Shown: piece by piece, positions 24,509-34,403 of the stretch
Numbering within the stretch: position 1 is the stretch's first letter
Layout: each line of letters starts with the position of its first letter
Assembly (NCBI GenBank): GCA_964474695.1
Contig: CAYYTK010000025.1
Span: forward strand, 7,485 to 71,484
Direction of reading: 5' to 3'
From: DAOUBP01 sp964474695
GTDB taxonomy: Bacteria > Chloroflexota > Anaerolineae > CG2-30-64-16
Length of the DNA: 64,000 bases
Notes under the pieces: model-generated
What the model saw: only the letters and a program-made list of their open reading frames with translations
Told to the model about the DNA's origin: nothing
The model's database searches: none
Made by a program: the position numbers and the translations under genes

Positions 24509-25672
24509 ATGGCCGACATTCTCAAAGACAACCGGCGTCTGTTGGTCTTCATCATCCTGTCCAACTTCCTGCTGAACTTCGGCTTCCAGGTGTGGCAAAC
24601 GTTGTTCAACAACTTCGCGGTGGAAGAGTTGGCCGCCGGGCCGGCCGCGGTGGGTTTGATCCAGGCAGTGCGCGAGGTGCCAGGGCTGTTGGGCTTCGCA
24701 CTGGCCTTCCTGGCGCTCTTCATCTCAGAGCTGCGCATCATGAGCCTGAGCATCATCCTGATGGGCGTGGGCGTCGTGCTCAGCGGCCAGGCCACCGGCC
24801 TCTCATTTCTCACGCTCAGCACCTTCCTGATGAGCCTCGGCTTCCACTTTTTCTATCCCAGCAGCAACGCAGTGGTGTTGATGGCGATGAAAAAGGAGGA
24901 CACGCCCACGGTGCTGGGGAACCTGGGCAGCCTGGGTTCTCTGGCCTCGGTGGCGGGCACAGGTCTCGTGCTGTTGCTGGCTGCCCGCGCCGGCTATCGC
25001 AGCCTGTTCACCGGAGTGGGAATCGTGATCATCGTGGGCGGGCTGCTCCTGCTTACTTTTCGCGGGCATAAGGGCGGCCTCCCTGTCGGCCGCCGCGTGC
25101 GGCTGCGCAAGCGTTACTGGCTCTATTACACGCTGTCCTTTCTGCTGGGCAGCCGCCGCCATATCTTCACGACCTTCGCCGTCTTCCTGCTGGTGCGCGA
25201 ATATCACGTCAGCGTCCAAGGCACCGCGCTGCTCTTCCTGGTCAACAGCATCATCAACGTCGTCACCCTGCGGCTGACCGGCCAATGGGTGGGCCGGTTG
25301 GGCGAGCGACTGGCGATGACGATCACCTTCAGTTCACTGGCGCTGATCTTTCTGGGCTACGCATATGTCACCGCCCTGCCGGTGTTGTTTGGCCTGTTCA
25401 TTCTGGACAACATCTTCTTCGGGTTCAACGTCGCGCTGCCTTCTTACTTCCAGAAAATAGCCGTGACACCGGAGGAGATCACCAGCAATCTGTCGGCTGA
25501 GCAGGCGATCCAGCACATCGCGGCCATCACCGTGCCCCTTATCGGCGGGACGGTATGGGAGCTGTTCGGTGCGCGGGCGCCCTTCCTGTTCGGAGTGGGA
25601 ATCGTGTTGACCGGTCTGCTGCTTGCACAGCTCATCCGCATCCCGGCCGAGCCCGAATTGCAGCCCGCGTAA
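24509..25672 (+). CDS. Major facilitator superfamily transporter
   Basis: 387 residues with eleven or twelve hydrophobic helices and a basic cytoplasmic loop in the middle (FRGHKGGLPVGRRVRLRKRYW), the usual 6+6 organisation. The A-like motif is weak. The substrate cannot be inferred. It starts 4 bases after the corA stop, so the two are probably cotranscribed; whether they are functionally linked is unclear. Confidence 0.82.
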   Translation: MADILKDNRRLLVFIILSNFLLNFGFQVWQTLFNNFAVEELAAGPAAVGLIQAVREVPGLLGFALAFLALFISELRIMSLSIILMGVGVVLSGQATGLSFLTLSTFLMSLGFHFFYPSSNAVVLMAMKKEDTPTVLGNLGSLGSLASVAGTGLVLLLAARAGYRSLFTGVGIVIIVGGLLLLTFRGHKGGLPVGRRVRLRKRYWLYYTLSFLLGSRRHIFTTFAVFLLVREYHVSVQGTALLFLVNSIINVVTLRLTGQWVGRLGERLAMTITFSSLALIFLGYAYVTALPVLFGLFILDNIFFGFNVALPSYFQKIAVTPEEITSNLSAEQAIQHIAAITVPLIGGTVWELFGARAPFLFGVGIVLTGLLLAQLIRIPAEPELQPA

Positions 25673-25726
25673 GCCGCCCTGGTGCGAAACAGGCCTGAAC
25701 CAGGGTGCGTTTCATTTTCGGAGCAC

Positions 25727-25909
25727 GCAAGCGTCCTGAGCGGAGCAGCGCATCATCCTGAGCGCAGCGGAGCGGAGTCGAAGGACGCGCTGCGCAGTCG
25801 AAGGATGCGGCCTGCCTTAAGCCGCTTTGCACCCTTCGACTACGGGCTTCCTTCGACTGCGCACTGCGGTGCTCCGCTCAGGATGCCCTCCGCTCAGGGT
25901 GCTCCGCTA
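25727..25909. repeat. CCTGAGCGGAG dispersed repeat, intergenic copy
   Basis: It fills half of the 357-bp gap after the MFS gene. Modules include GCGTCCTGAGCGGAGC, CATCCTGAGCGCAGCGGAGC, GTCGAAGGACGCGCTGCGC, CAGTCGAAGGATGCGG and, inverted, CACCCTTCGACTACGG and GCTCCGCTCAGGATGC. The direct and inverted modules would fold into a large branched hairpin. Confidence 0.85.
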
Positions 25910-25947
25910 TGGTCTGCCCCCAACGTGAACTCCTGAACCAGAACCGC

Positions 25948-25976
25948 TTGACAGAGCCGATGGACAGGCTTATAGT
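25948..25976 (+). promoter_or_regulatory. Promoter of the 26030 gene
   Basis: A perfect TTGACA (25948-25953), a 17-bp spacer and TATAGT (25971-25976), 53 bases before the ATG at 26030. Confidence 0.78.
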
Positions 25977-26029
25977 GTAGTTACCTGCTTAACGCTGAGA
26001 CACCGCGACCACCATGCGAAAGGTAACAT

Positions 26030-26620
26030 ATGTCAGACATAGATGATATCCTCCGTGATTTCGCCTCCCTCTCCCAGGCCGACCAAACGTTGGTGCGTGA
26101 CTTCGCCGCTTTCCTGCAATGGCGGGCCGAGCGGCCGGACCTGAAGGGCCCCCAACAACCCCTCAAGTCCTGGCGCTTCAACTTCCTGGAGGAATTGGCC
26201 GGTGCTGAGATACGGGCAAGCAAAGAACGCGCCGGCATGGAGGTAAAGGCGGCGGAAACAGCGGTGGGCGGCCAGCCGCGGCCGGCCCTTTGGCAGCACC
26301 CCCCGGTGCGCGGTGAGGCCCTGGTCGAATACCACGTACCGGTGCCGGCGGGCCTGCAGGATCTGCGCCTCCGCTTCAGCATCGGCATCCGCGATGGCGC
26401 GCAGGCGCGGGAGCAACTCGTGGCCTTTCGGGTCAAGGTGGACGGCTGGCAGGTATGGAGCCGGGCTGCCTATCCCAGGACCTGGTCGCCGTTCGAAATC
26501 AGCCTGCCGTTCCGGGCGGGGAACATCCTGCGCCTCGCCTTCGCCACCGATGGCCTGGGTGAACACCAGTGGGCCTGGGCCGCGTGGGGCGAGCCGGAGC
26601 TGTTGGGGGTGGAAGCGTAG
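26030..26620 (+). CDS. Uncharacterised protein with a C-terminal beta-sandwich-like region
   Basis: 196 residues with no signal peptide. The N-terminal 40 residues are helical and acidic (DDILRDFASLSQADQTLVRDFAAFLQWRAE). From about 85 the sequence alternates hydrophobic residues as in a beta-sandwich (VEYHVPVPAGLQDLRLRFSIGIRDG, VAFRVKVDGWQVWSR, WSPFEISLPFRAGNILRLAFATDG), reminiscent of carbohydrate-binding NPCBM-like domains, although I cannot assign it. It has its own promoter and is followed after 27 bases by the AMMECR1 gene. Confidence 0.6.
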   Translation: MSDIDDILRDFASLSQADQTLVRDFAAFLQWRAERPDLKGPQQPLKSWRFNFLEELAGAEIRASKERAGMEVKAAETAVGGQPRPALWQHPPVRGEALVEYHVPVPAGLQDLRLRFSIGIRDGAQAREQLVAFRVKVDGWQVWSRAAYPRTWSPFEISLPFRAGNILRLAFATDGLGEHQWAWAAWGEPELLGVEA

Positions 26621-26647
26621 CACATCATGCCAATCCAGGAGCCTGCC

Positions 26648-27175
26648 ATGTCCTCACAAACCCATCATCCCCTCGTCCAACTGGCTCGCGCCACGATCGA
26701 GCACTACGTGCGGGATAAGCGCAAGCTGAAACCCGGCGACGCGCCCGCGCCGGTCGAGGGCGAACCGGCAGGGGTCTTCGTCACGCTGCATACGGCCAGC
26801 ACCGGAAACCTGCGCGGCTGCATCGGAACCATCAGCCCGACCGAAAAGAACCTGGCACAGGAAACGATCAATAACGCGATCGCAGCGGCGACGCGCGACC
26901 CGCGCTTTCCGTCGGTGAAACCGGCTGAGCTGGACGACCTGCGGATCGACGTCAGCGTGCTCTACCCGCCGGAGCCGATCGCATCGGAGGCCGAGCTTGA
27001 CCCGAAGCGCTACGGTGTCATCGTGCAGTCCGGCCGGCAGCGCGGCCTGTTGCTTCCGGACATCGAGGGCATCGACGACGTGAAGACGCAGCTCTGGTAT
27101 GCGCGGCGGAAGGCGGGGCTGGGAGACAGCGAACCGGTGGAAATGTTCAGGTTCCGCGTGGAGAAATACGAGTAA
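26648..27175 (+). CDS. amrA: AMMECR1 / AmrA domain protein
   Basis: 175 residues from the ATG at 26648 with AGGAG upstream. The AMMECR1 signature LRGCIGTI is present (TGNLRGCIGTISP), with GVFVTLH before it and RDPRFPSVKPAELDDLRIDVSVLYPPEPI after it, the standard family order. These proteins often accompany a dioxygenase-like Memo and a radical-SAM partner; neither is next to this gene, so its pathway is unclear. It may be cotranscribed with the gene before it. The symbol amrA is provisional. Confidence 0.83.
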   Translation: MSSQTHHPLVQLARATIEHYVRDKRKLKPGDAPAPVEGEPAGVFVTLHTASTGNLRGCIGTISPTEKNLAQETINNAIAAATRDPRFPSVKPAELDDLRIDVSVLYPPEPIASEAELDPKRYGVIVQSGRQRGLLLPDIEGIDDVKTQLWYARRKAGLGDSEPVEMFRFRVEKYE

Positions 27176-27177
27176 CA

Positions 27178-27243
27178 AGTATTGCGTATTGCGTATTGCG
27201 GAAGGGACGGGCTTCCGGCGTTCTACGCAGTACGCAGTACGTG
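27178..27243. repeat. GTATTGC heptamers with inverted counterpart
   Basis: GTATTGC repeats three times (from about 27179), and after 25 bases three ACGCAGT-type units read as the imperfect inverted copy. An inner GAAGggacgggCTTC hairpin lies between them. The gap separates convergent genes (AMMECR1 and the ClpC-like gene), so the structure may serve as a bidirectional terminator. Confidence 0.65.
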
Positions 27244-27250
27244 CTGACGA

Positions 27251-29464
<2,214 letters not shown>

Positions 29465-29515
29465 AGTTGATGTTGAATGTTGAATGTACGATGTCAAAAA
29501 GGACGAATGACGATC

Positions 29516-29585
<70 letters not shown>

Positions 29586-29606
29586 ATCTGCTATTCGCTG
29601 GCGCTG

Positions 29607-29635
29607 ATTGTAGCACGGGTGAGGGGGAAAGGCAA
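29607..29635 (-). promoter_or_regulatory. Promoter of the ClpC-like gene
   Basis: On the minus strand TTGCCT (29635-29630), a 17-bp spacer and TACAAT (29612-29607). This gives a leader of about 135 bases that contains the heptamer arrays. Confidence 0.65.
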
Positions 29636-29683
29636 CGCAACAGCGCTCGGAAACAGCAATTCTCAATGTGGGTGAAAGCGGAG

Positions 29684-29833
29684 GCATCCTGAGCGGAGTT
29701 CCGCCCGCACTATGGGCGGAACGCAGTCGAAGGAAGCCGGAGCGGGCATGGTGAGCCAGCTCCTTCGACTCCGCCGGGGCCATCCTGAGCGGAGCGCAGC
29801 GCAGTCGAAGGACCCCGGCTCCGCTCAGGATGC
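29684..29833. repeat. CCTGAGCGGAG dispersed repeat, second intergenic copy
   Basis: It starts GCATCCTGAGCGGAGTTC, includes AACGCAGTCGAAGGAAGC, CTCCTTCGACTCCGCC, CATCCTGAGCGGAGCGCAGC and AGTCGAAGGACC, and ends GCTCCGCTCAGGATGC. An inner TTCCGCCCGCACTATGGGCGGAA makes a local hairpin. Together with the heptamers it fills most of the 469-bp divergent gap between the ClpC-like and methyltransferase genes. Confidence 0.85.
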
Positions 29834-29869
29834 TTCAGTTCCATTAAGAATTCCTGGCTCGGAAACGCC

Positions 29870-29898
29870 TTGACGACGCACCGCGAGGCGGGTAAAAT
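29870..29898 (+). promoter_or_regulatory. Promoter of the methyltransferase-glucosidase operon
   Basis: TTGACG (29870-29875), a 17-bp spacer and TAAAAT (29893-29898), 35 bases before the TTG start at 29934. Confidence 0.75.
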
Positions 29899-29933
29899 GG
29901 CGTTCGACACGAAATGCCTGCAGAGAGAAACCA

Positions 29934-30725
29934 TTGAAGGACTTCTACACCGCTTTCTACACCGCCACCGAGCACAGCCAGGCGCACCATGCCTTCTGCG
30001 AGCGCGTCTTCGGCATGGACCTGTGCCAGCATGGGTTCGCCGACATGGCGCAGCTCGAACTGCTGCTGCAAGTGACCCGGCTTGGCCCAGGGCAGCGGGT
30101 GCTCGATCTCGGCTGCGGGAACGGCATGATCGCGGAGTACCTGTCAGACCGCAGCGGCGCACACATCACCGGCCTGGACTATATCCCGGATGCGATCCGC
30201 CAGGCCCGGGAGCGCACCGCGGCAAAAGCGGACCGCCTGGCGTTCGTCGCCGGAGACATCAACCGGCTCGACCTGCCGGCCGGCAGCTACGACGCGATCG
30301 TGTCCATCGATACGATGTACTTCAGCGAGGACTATGCTGCCACGCTCCGAGCACTGAAAACCAGCCTGCGACCCGGCGGCCAGATGGCGATCCTCTTTTC
30401 GCACGGTCGTGAGCCTTGGGTCCCGAGAGAGGAATTCTCGCAAGAGACGACCCTGCCGGACAAGACGCCCCTGGCGGTTGCGCTCAGGGCGAATGGCCTG
30501 GCGTACCGCACCTGGGACTTGACCCGCCAGGACCATGAGCTGGCGCTGCGGCGCAAGCAGGTCCTTGCCGAGCTGAAACCGCAGTTTGAGGCCGAAGGCG
30601 CGCTCTTCATCTGCGAAAACCGCTTGGGCGATGCGAACGGCATCCGCCAGGCGATTGAAGATGGACTGCACGCCCGCTATCTCTATCATGTCGACACGCA
30701 ATGGAGCACCCCATGTCAAACCTGA
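29934..30725 (+). CDS. Class I SAM-dependent methyltransferase
   Basis: 263 residues from a TTG start; no ATG lies upstream in frame after the promoter. SAM motif I is clear, VLDLGCGNGMIAEYL (about 56-70), followed by ITGLDYIPDAIRQAR, FVAGDINRLDLPAGSYDAIVSIDTMYF and LKTSLRPGGQMAIL, so this is a small-molecule type methyltransferase. The substrate is unknown. The last 13 bases overlap the start of the alpha-glucosidase gene, so the two are translationally coupled, an odd partnership for which I have no explanation. Confidence 0.8.
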   Translation: MKDFYTAFYTATEHSQAHHAFCERVFGMDLCQHGFADMAQLELLLQVTRLGPGQRVLDLGCGNGMIAEYLSDRSGAHITGLDYIPDAIRQARERTAAKADRLAFVAGDINRLDLPAGSYDAIVSIDTMYFSEDYAATLRALKTSLRPGGQMAILFSHGREPWVPREEFSQETTLPDKTPLAVALRANGLAYRTWDLTRQDHELALRRKQVLAELKPQFEAEGALFICENRLGDANGIRQAIEDGLHARYLYHVDTQWSTPCQT

Positions 30726-32443
30726 AATGGTGGCAGACCGCGCTGTTCTACCAGATCTATCCGCGCTCATTTGCCGATGGCGCCGCTGCGGCGGACGGCG
30801 ACGGCATCGGTGACTTTCCGGGCATTATCGGCAAACTCGACTATCTCCGCGACCTCGGCGTTGACGCGATCTGGCTCTCGCCGCACTTCCCGTCGCCGAA
30901 CTGGGATTGCGGCTACGACATCAGCGACTACTGCAACGTGGCGCCGGAGTACGGCACGCTGGAAGATTTCAAGGCTTTCTTGCACGGGGCGCATGGCCGC
31001 GGGATCCGCGTCATCCTCGATCTGGTGCTGAACCACACCAGTGATGAGCACGCCTGGTTCCTGGAATCCAGATCAAGCCGCGACAATCCCAAGGCCGACT
31101 GGTACGTCTGGCGCGACGGCCGCGATGGCAGTCCGCCCAACAACTGGCAGTCGTGCTTCGACGGCGATGCATGGACTTACGTCCCGGAGCGAGGCCAATA
31201 CTACTACCACTACTTCATGAAGCAGCAGCCCGACTTGAACTGGCACAACCCCGCGGTCAAGCAGGCCATGTGGGATGCCGTTCGCTTCTGGCTCGATATG
31301 GGAGTGGATGGCTTTCGGCTGGATGCGCTCGGCACGATCTACGAAGACCCGGCGTTGACCCCGCACGCGGTCCCGATGAACCTGGCCGAGCTGCGCCATT
31401 TCGACGAGACTGCGGCTACGCCAGAGGCAAAGGCGCTGGCGCAGTCATATTTTCGCGAGATGTTCAAGCACCAGTGGGGCGGCCCTGGCCTGCACGAGTT
31501 GATGAAAGAGCTGCGTGCCATCCTGGACGAGTATCCCGGCGACCGCATGCTGGTGGGCGAGGATGATGATATCGCCTACATGGGGGATGGGGACAACGAA
31601 TTGAACCTGGTCTTCAACTTCCCATTGATGCGCGCCGAGCGCATCACCCCCGCCCACGTCCGCAAGAACCAGAAGGAGCGCCTGGCGCGGCTCGACGCGC
31701 TGCCGGTCCGCGGTTGGGGCTGCAACACCCTGGGCAATCACGATTCCCCCCGTATGCTGGGCGCCTTCGCAGCCGACAAGAGCCACGCGGTCGAGTTGGC
31801 GCGCGTCAACGCCGCGCTGGTGCTGACGCTGCGCGGCACGCCCTTCCTCTACAACGGCGAAGAGACCGGCATGACCGACCTGCTGATCACCGATCCCGGC
31901 AAGCTGCGTGACACCATGGCGACCTGGTTTTATCGGGCCGAGGTGGAGGAGCTGGGCGCCGACCCGGTCGAGGCCGCGGCCCGCGCCGGCGCCATGAGCC
32001 GCGACAAAAACCGCACACCCATGCAGTGGTCAGGCGAGCCTAACGCGGGCTTTTGCCCTGCCGGCATCGAACCCTGGCTGCCGGTCAACCCAAACTATGC
32101 TGATGGCGTCAACGTGGCCGACCAGGAGGACGACCCTGCCTCCATGCTCAACTACTACCGGCGCTTGATCCGCGTCCGTCGTTCCACCCCCGCACTGGTG
32201 CTGGGCGAATACCGGCCCCTGAACAAGCACGCGCGGAGCTACCTTGCCTTCCTGCGCGAGACCCCCGAACAAACCGTGCTCGTGCTGCTCAACTACACAA
32301 ACAGCCTCCGCAAGCTGCGCTTTAACGTGCCAAACAAGACGGCAGCCCGCGTGATCTTCTCCTCGCACGGCCGTGAAGAGGAACTGAAGCTGAACGGGAT
32401 TAAGCTGGCGCCCTTCGAGGTAGTGCTGGCCGAAGTCGTATGA
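30713..32443 (+). CDS. GH13 alpha-glucosidase (oligo-1,6-glucosidase type)
   Basis: 576 residues from the ATG at 30713 with GGAG upstream. GH13 conserved regions in order: WWQTALFYQIYPRSF at the N-terminus; DLVLNHTSDEH (region I); GVDGFRLDALG with the nucleophile Asp (region II); MLVGEDDD with the acid/base Glu (region III); LGNHDSPR (region IV). The C-terminal beta domain ends FEVVLAEVV. There is no signal peptide, so it acts in the cytoplasm on imported malto- or isomalto-oligosaccharides, or on sucrose or trehalose. No sugar transporter is adjacent. Confidence 0.92.
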   Translation: MSNLKWWQTALFYQIYPRSFADGAAAADGDGIGDFPGIIGKLDYLRDLGVDAIWLSPHFPSPNWDCGYDISDYCNVAPEYGTLEDFKAFLHGAHGRGIRVILDLVLNHTSDEHAWFLESRSSRDNPKADWYVWRDGRDGSPPNNWQSCFDGDAWTYVPERGQYYYHYFMKQQPDLNWHNPAVKQAMWDAVRFWLDMGVDGFRLDALGTIYEDPALTPHAVPMNLAELRHFDETAATPEAKALAQSYFREMFKHQWGGPGLHELMKELRAILDEYPGDRMLVGEDDDIAYMGDGDNELNLVFNFPLMRAERITPAHVRKNQKERLARLDALPVRGWGCNTLGNHDSPRMLGAFAADKSHAVELARVNAALVLTLRGTPFLYNGEETGMTDLLITDPGKLRDTMATWFYRAEVEELGADPVEAAARAGAMSRDKNRTPMQWSGEPNAGFCPAGIEPWLPVNPNYADGVNVADQEDDPASMLNYYRRLIRVRRSTPALVLGEYRPLNKHARSYLAFLRETPEQTVLVLLNYTNSLRKLRFNVPNKTAARVIFSSHGREEELKLNGIKLAPFEVVLAEVV

Positions 32444-32450
32444 CCGCCCG

Positions 32451-33128
32451 CTAGAGGCCAGCGAAATGCAGATACCGGGTTGTCGCGGCGCCCATATCCG
32501 CGTAGCAGCCGCGGTAAGCAGGGGGCAGCAGCGCAGCGAGCTGATACATGATCTCATCCGTGATCTGCTGGCGGACCTCGCCCGTCAGCCTGAGCCCGGC
32601 AGTTGCCAACGTGAAGGGGCGGCCAACGGCGATATTGAATGGCGCGCGGCGCAAGTGGGTCAGGTCCTCTTTGTAGTTTTCAAACCCATGAAAGGCCAGC
32701 GGGAGGATCGGCGCGCCGCTGCGCGCAGCGATCGTCACCACGCCGGGGTGGCCGCGCTGCAAGCGCCCGTCGCCGCTCCGCGTGCCCTCGGGCAGGATGG
32801 CCAACATCTGACCCTGGGCGAGCACCGCCAGCCCGCGACGGAACGCCTCCACATCCGCCTCGCCTCGACGGATCGGGATGATCTGCCACAGGGAGAACAG
32901 CGGACCCAGCAGCGGATCATCCCAGGTCTCGCTCTTGGCAAAGCCCGTCAGCGGCCGCGGCTGCAGATGCGTATAGATCGTGGGGACATCCAGGAAATTG
33001 ACATGGTTGGTGACCAGGATGAGCGGGCCGCGTTGCGGGACGCGCGCCAATTGGGCGTCATCCACGCGACAAAGCATGCGCGTCAGGCGCTTGATGACCG
33101 CGTTCACTACCCGTTCTTTGCGCCGCAT
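32451..33128 (-). CDS. PlsC-like 1-acyl-glycerol-phosphate acyltransferase
   Basis: 225 residues from the ATG at 33128 with GGGGAG 6 bases upstream; a longer frame would be built of the palindromic repeat and is rejected. The acyltransferase motif HxxxxD is in TNHVNFLDVP, and the acyl-acceptor motif is LPEGTRSGDGRL. It probably makes phosphatidic acid from lysophosphatidate and acyl-CoA/ACP at the membrane. It follows the lipid kinase gene on the same strand. Confidence 0.87.
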   Translation of the reverse strand: MRRKERVVNAVIKRLTRMLCRVDDAQLARVPQRGPLILVTNHVNFLDVPTIYTHLQPRPLTGFAKSETWDDPLLGPLFSLWQIIPIRRGEADVEAFRRGLAVLAQGQMLAILPEGTRSGDGRLQRGHPGVVTIAARSGAPILPLAFHGFENYKEDLTHLRRAPFNIAVGRPFTLATAGLRLTGEVRQQITDEIMYQLAALLPPAYRGCYADMGAATTRYLHFAGL

Positions 33129-33153
33129 GGCTCCCCAATCCTTCCGGAAATAG

Positions 33154-33200
33154 CCCTTCCAGAAACCTGGTTTCTTCGAGAAACCAGGTTTCTGGAAGGG
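33154..33200. repeat. Perfect 22-bp inverted repeat between lipid genes
   Basis: The left arm (33154-33175) begins CCCTTCCAGAAACCTGG and ends TTTCT. The loop is TCG, and the right arm (33179-33200) is its exact complement. The hairpin begins 5 bases after the lipid kinase stop on the minus strand. No T run follows in either direction. Part of the arm (ACCAGGTTTCTGG) recurs at 2371-2383. Confidence 0.9.
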
Positions 33201-33205
33201 TTTCT

Positions 33206-34129
33206 CTAATACAACACCTCGATCTGCTGGGACAGCAGCTCCAAAGTTAATCGGTCCCCCTCGGTGCAAAGCGTCTCGCCATCAGCATGCGCCGGCAGGC
33301 TGCCCTTGAGCGCCGTGATCGTCACCCGAGCCGCGCGCAGGGTCGTGATGGCCGGATGGGCTGCCTGTGTGCCGGACATGAACTTGGGAATGAGTGCAAA
33401 GATGCGGCCGCGGCCGACCTCGCGCGCGATGCACAGGTCAAACAGGCCATCGTCCGGCTTGCCTTCCGGGGCCATCATGAAGCCGCCGCCCATGCGGCGG
33501 CCGTTCATCACCGAAACCATCAGTGTGGATAGCGTAAGCTCCTGCCCATCGTGCTCGATCCTGACCTGAGGCGCGTGATAATAGAGGAAAATGGTTTTGA
33601 GCGCGGCGACGATGTAGGAGGGGAAGCCGCTCAGGCGTTTCATCTTGGCCGCCACGAAGCCGACGACCGCATCGAAACCGATGCCGATACCGTTGCCAAA
33701 ATAGCGCCCCTGCGGGTAGAGTCCGCCCACCACCCGGCCGACATCGATGGTTCGACGCCGGGCGGCAGCCAAAGTCTGGCAGGCCGCCTCGAGCGCATGG
33801 GGTATGCCGATGCCAAAGGCAAAGTCGTTGCCGCGCCCCACACTCAACACGCCCATCGCCGGCAGGGGTGAAACCCCGGCTTGCCGGGCCAGCATCAGGC
33901 CGTTCAGAACCTCGTTGCTGGTGCCGTCACCGCCCACCGCCGCGATGACATCATATTGGCCGGAAGCCGCGGCCTGCTGAGCCAACTCAGCGGCGTGCCA
34001 GGGGCGCTCGGTGAGCACGCGGTCAAACTCAAGCTGATGCTCTCGCATCAGCTCTTCGATGCGCGGAACCAACTCCCCGCCTGCGCCGCGGCCGGAAATT
34101 GGGTTGATAATCAGATAATAGCGGGACAT
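33206..34129 (-). CDS. Diacylglycerol/lipid kinase family protein
   Basis: 307 residues from the ATG at 34129. The family signature GGDGT is in AAVGGDGTSNEVLNGL. YYLIINPISGRG opens the protein, and GRGNDFAFGIGIP, FGNGIGIGFDAVVGFVA, NGRRMGGGFMMAPEG and PDDGLFDLCIA follow in the YegS/DgkB order. It phosphorylates diacylglycerol or a related lipid; the product would feed the PlsC-type lipid step encoded next. The two genes are separated by the perfect hairpin. Confidence 0.88.
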   Translation of the reverse strand: MSRYYLIINPISGRGAGGELVPRIEELMREHQLEFDRVLTERPWHAAELAQQAAASGQYDVIAAVGGDGTSNEVLNGLMLARQAGVSPLPAMGVLSVGRGNDFAFGIGIPHALEAACQTLAAARRRTIDVGRVVGGLYPQGRYFGNGIGIGFDAVVGFVAAKMKRLSGFPSYIVAALKTIFLYYHAPQVRIEHDGQELTLSTLMVSVMNGRRMGGGFMMAPEGKPDDGLFDLCIAREVGRGRIFALIPKFMSGTQAAHPAITTLRAARVTITALKGSLPAHADGETLCTEGDRLTLELLSQQIEVLY

Positions 34130-34403
34130 TACTACGTGACCCCCTTGAAAGATTAACGGCTGGAGCGTGAAAGCTGCGGAATACCACTTCCACCATATCA
34201 GTATAACACAAGATACATAATCCCATGAAGGCAGCGCTTGCCGCCAGGCCGATCCGGTTGCGTTCCTCCCACGCGTATCAAGTATCCCCCAGGCCACCTA
34301 TCCAGCTTTCCTGATAGACGCCAGGCTATGATTCGTGAGATAATCAGCCAAATTGCCAGAAAATAACACTATGTCCATTAGCATGATCAGGAGGTATTGG
34401 CCT

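Noticed and set aside
32451..33269. Longer PlsC-like protein starting at 33269
   Set aside because: The extra 47 residues are encoded mostly by the palindromic repeat and the end of the lipid kinase gene; the ATG at 33128 has its own GGGGAG.
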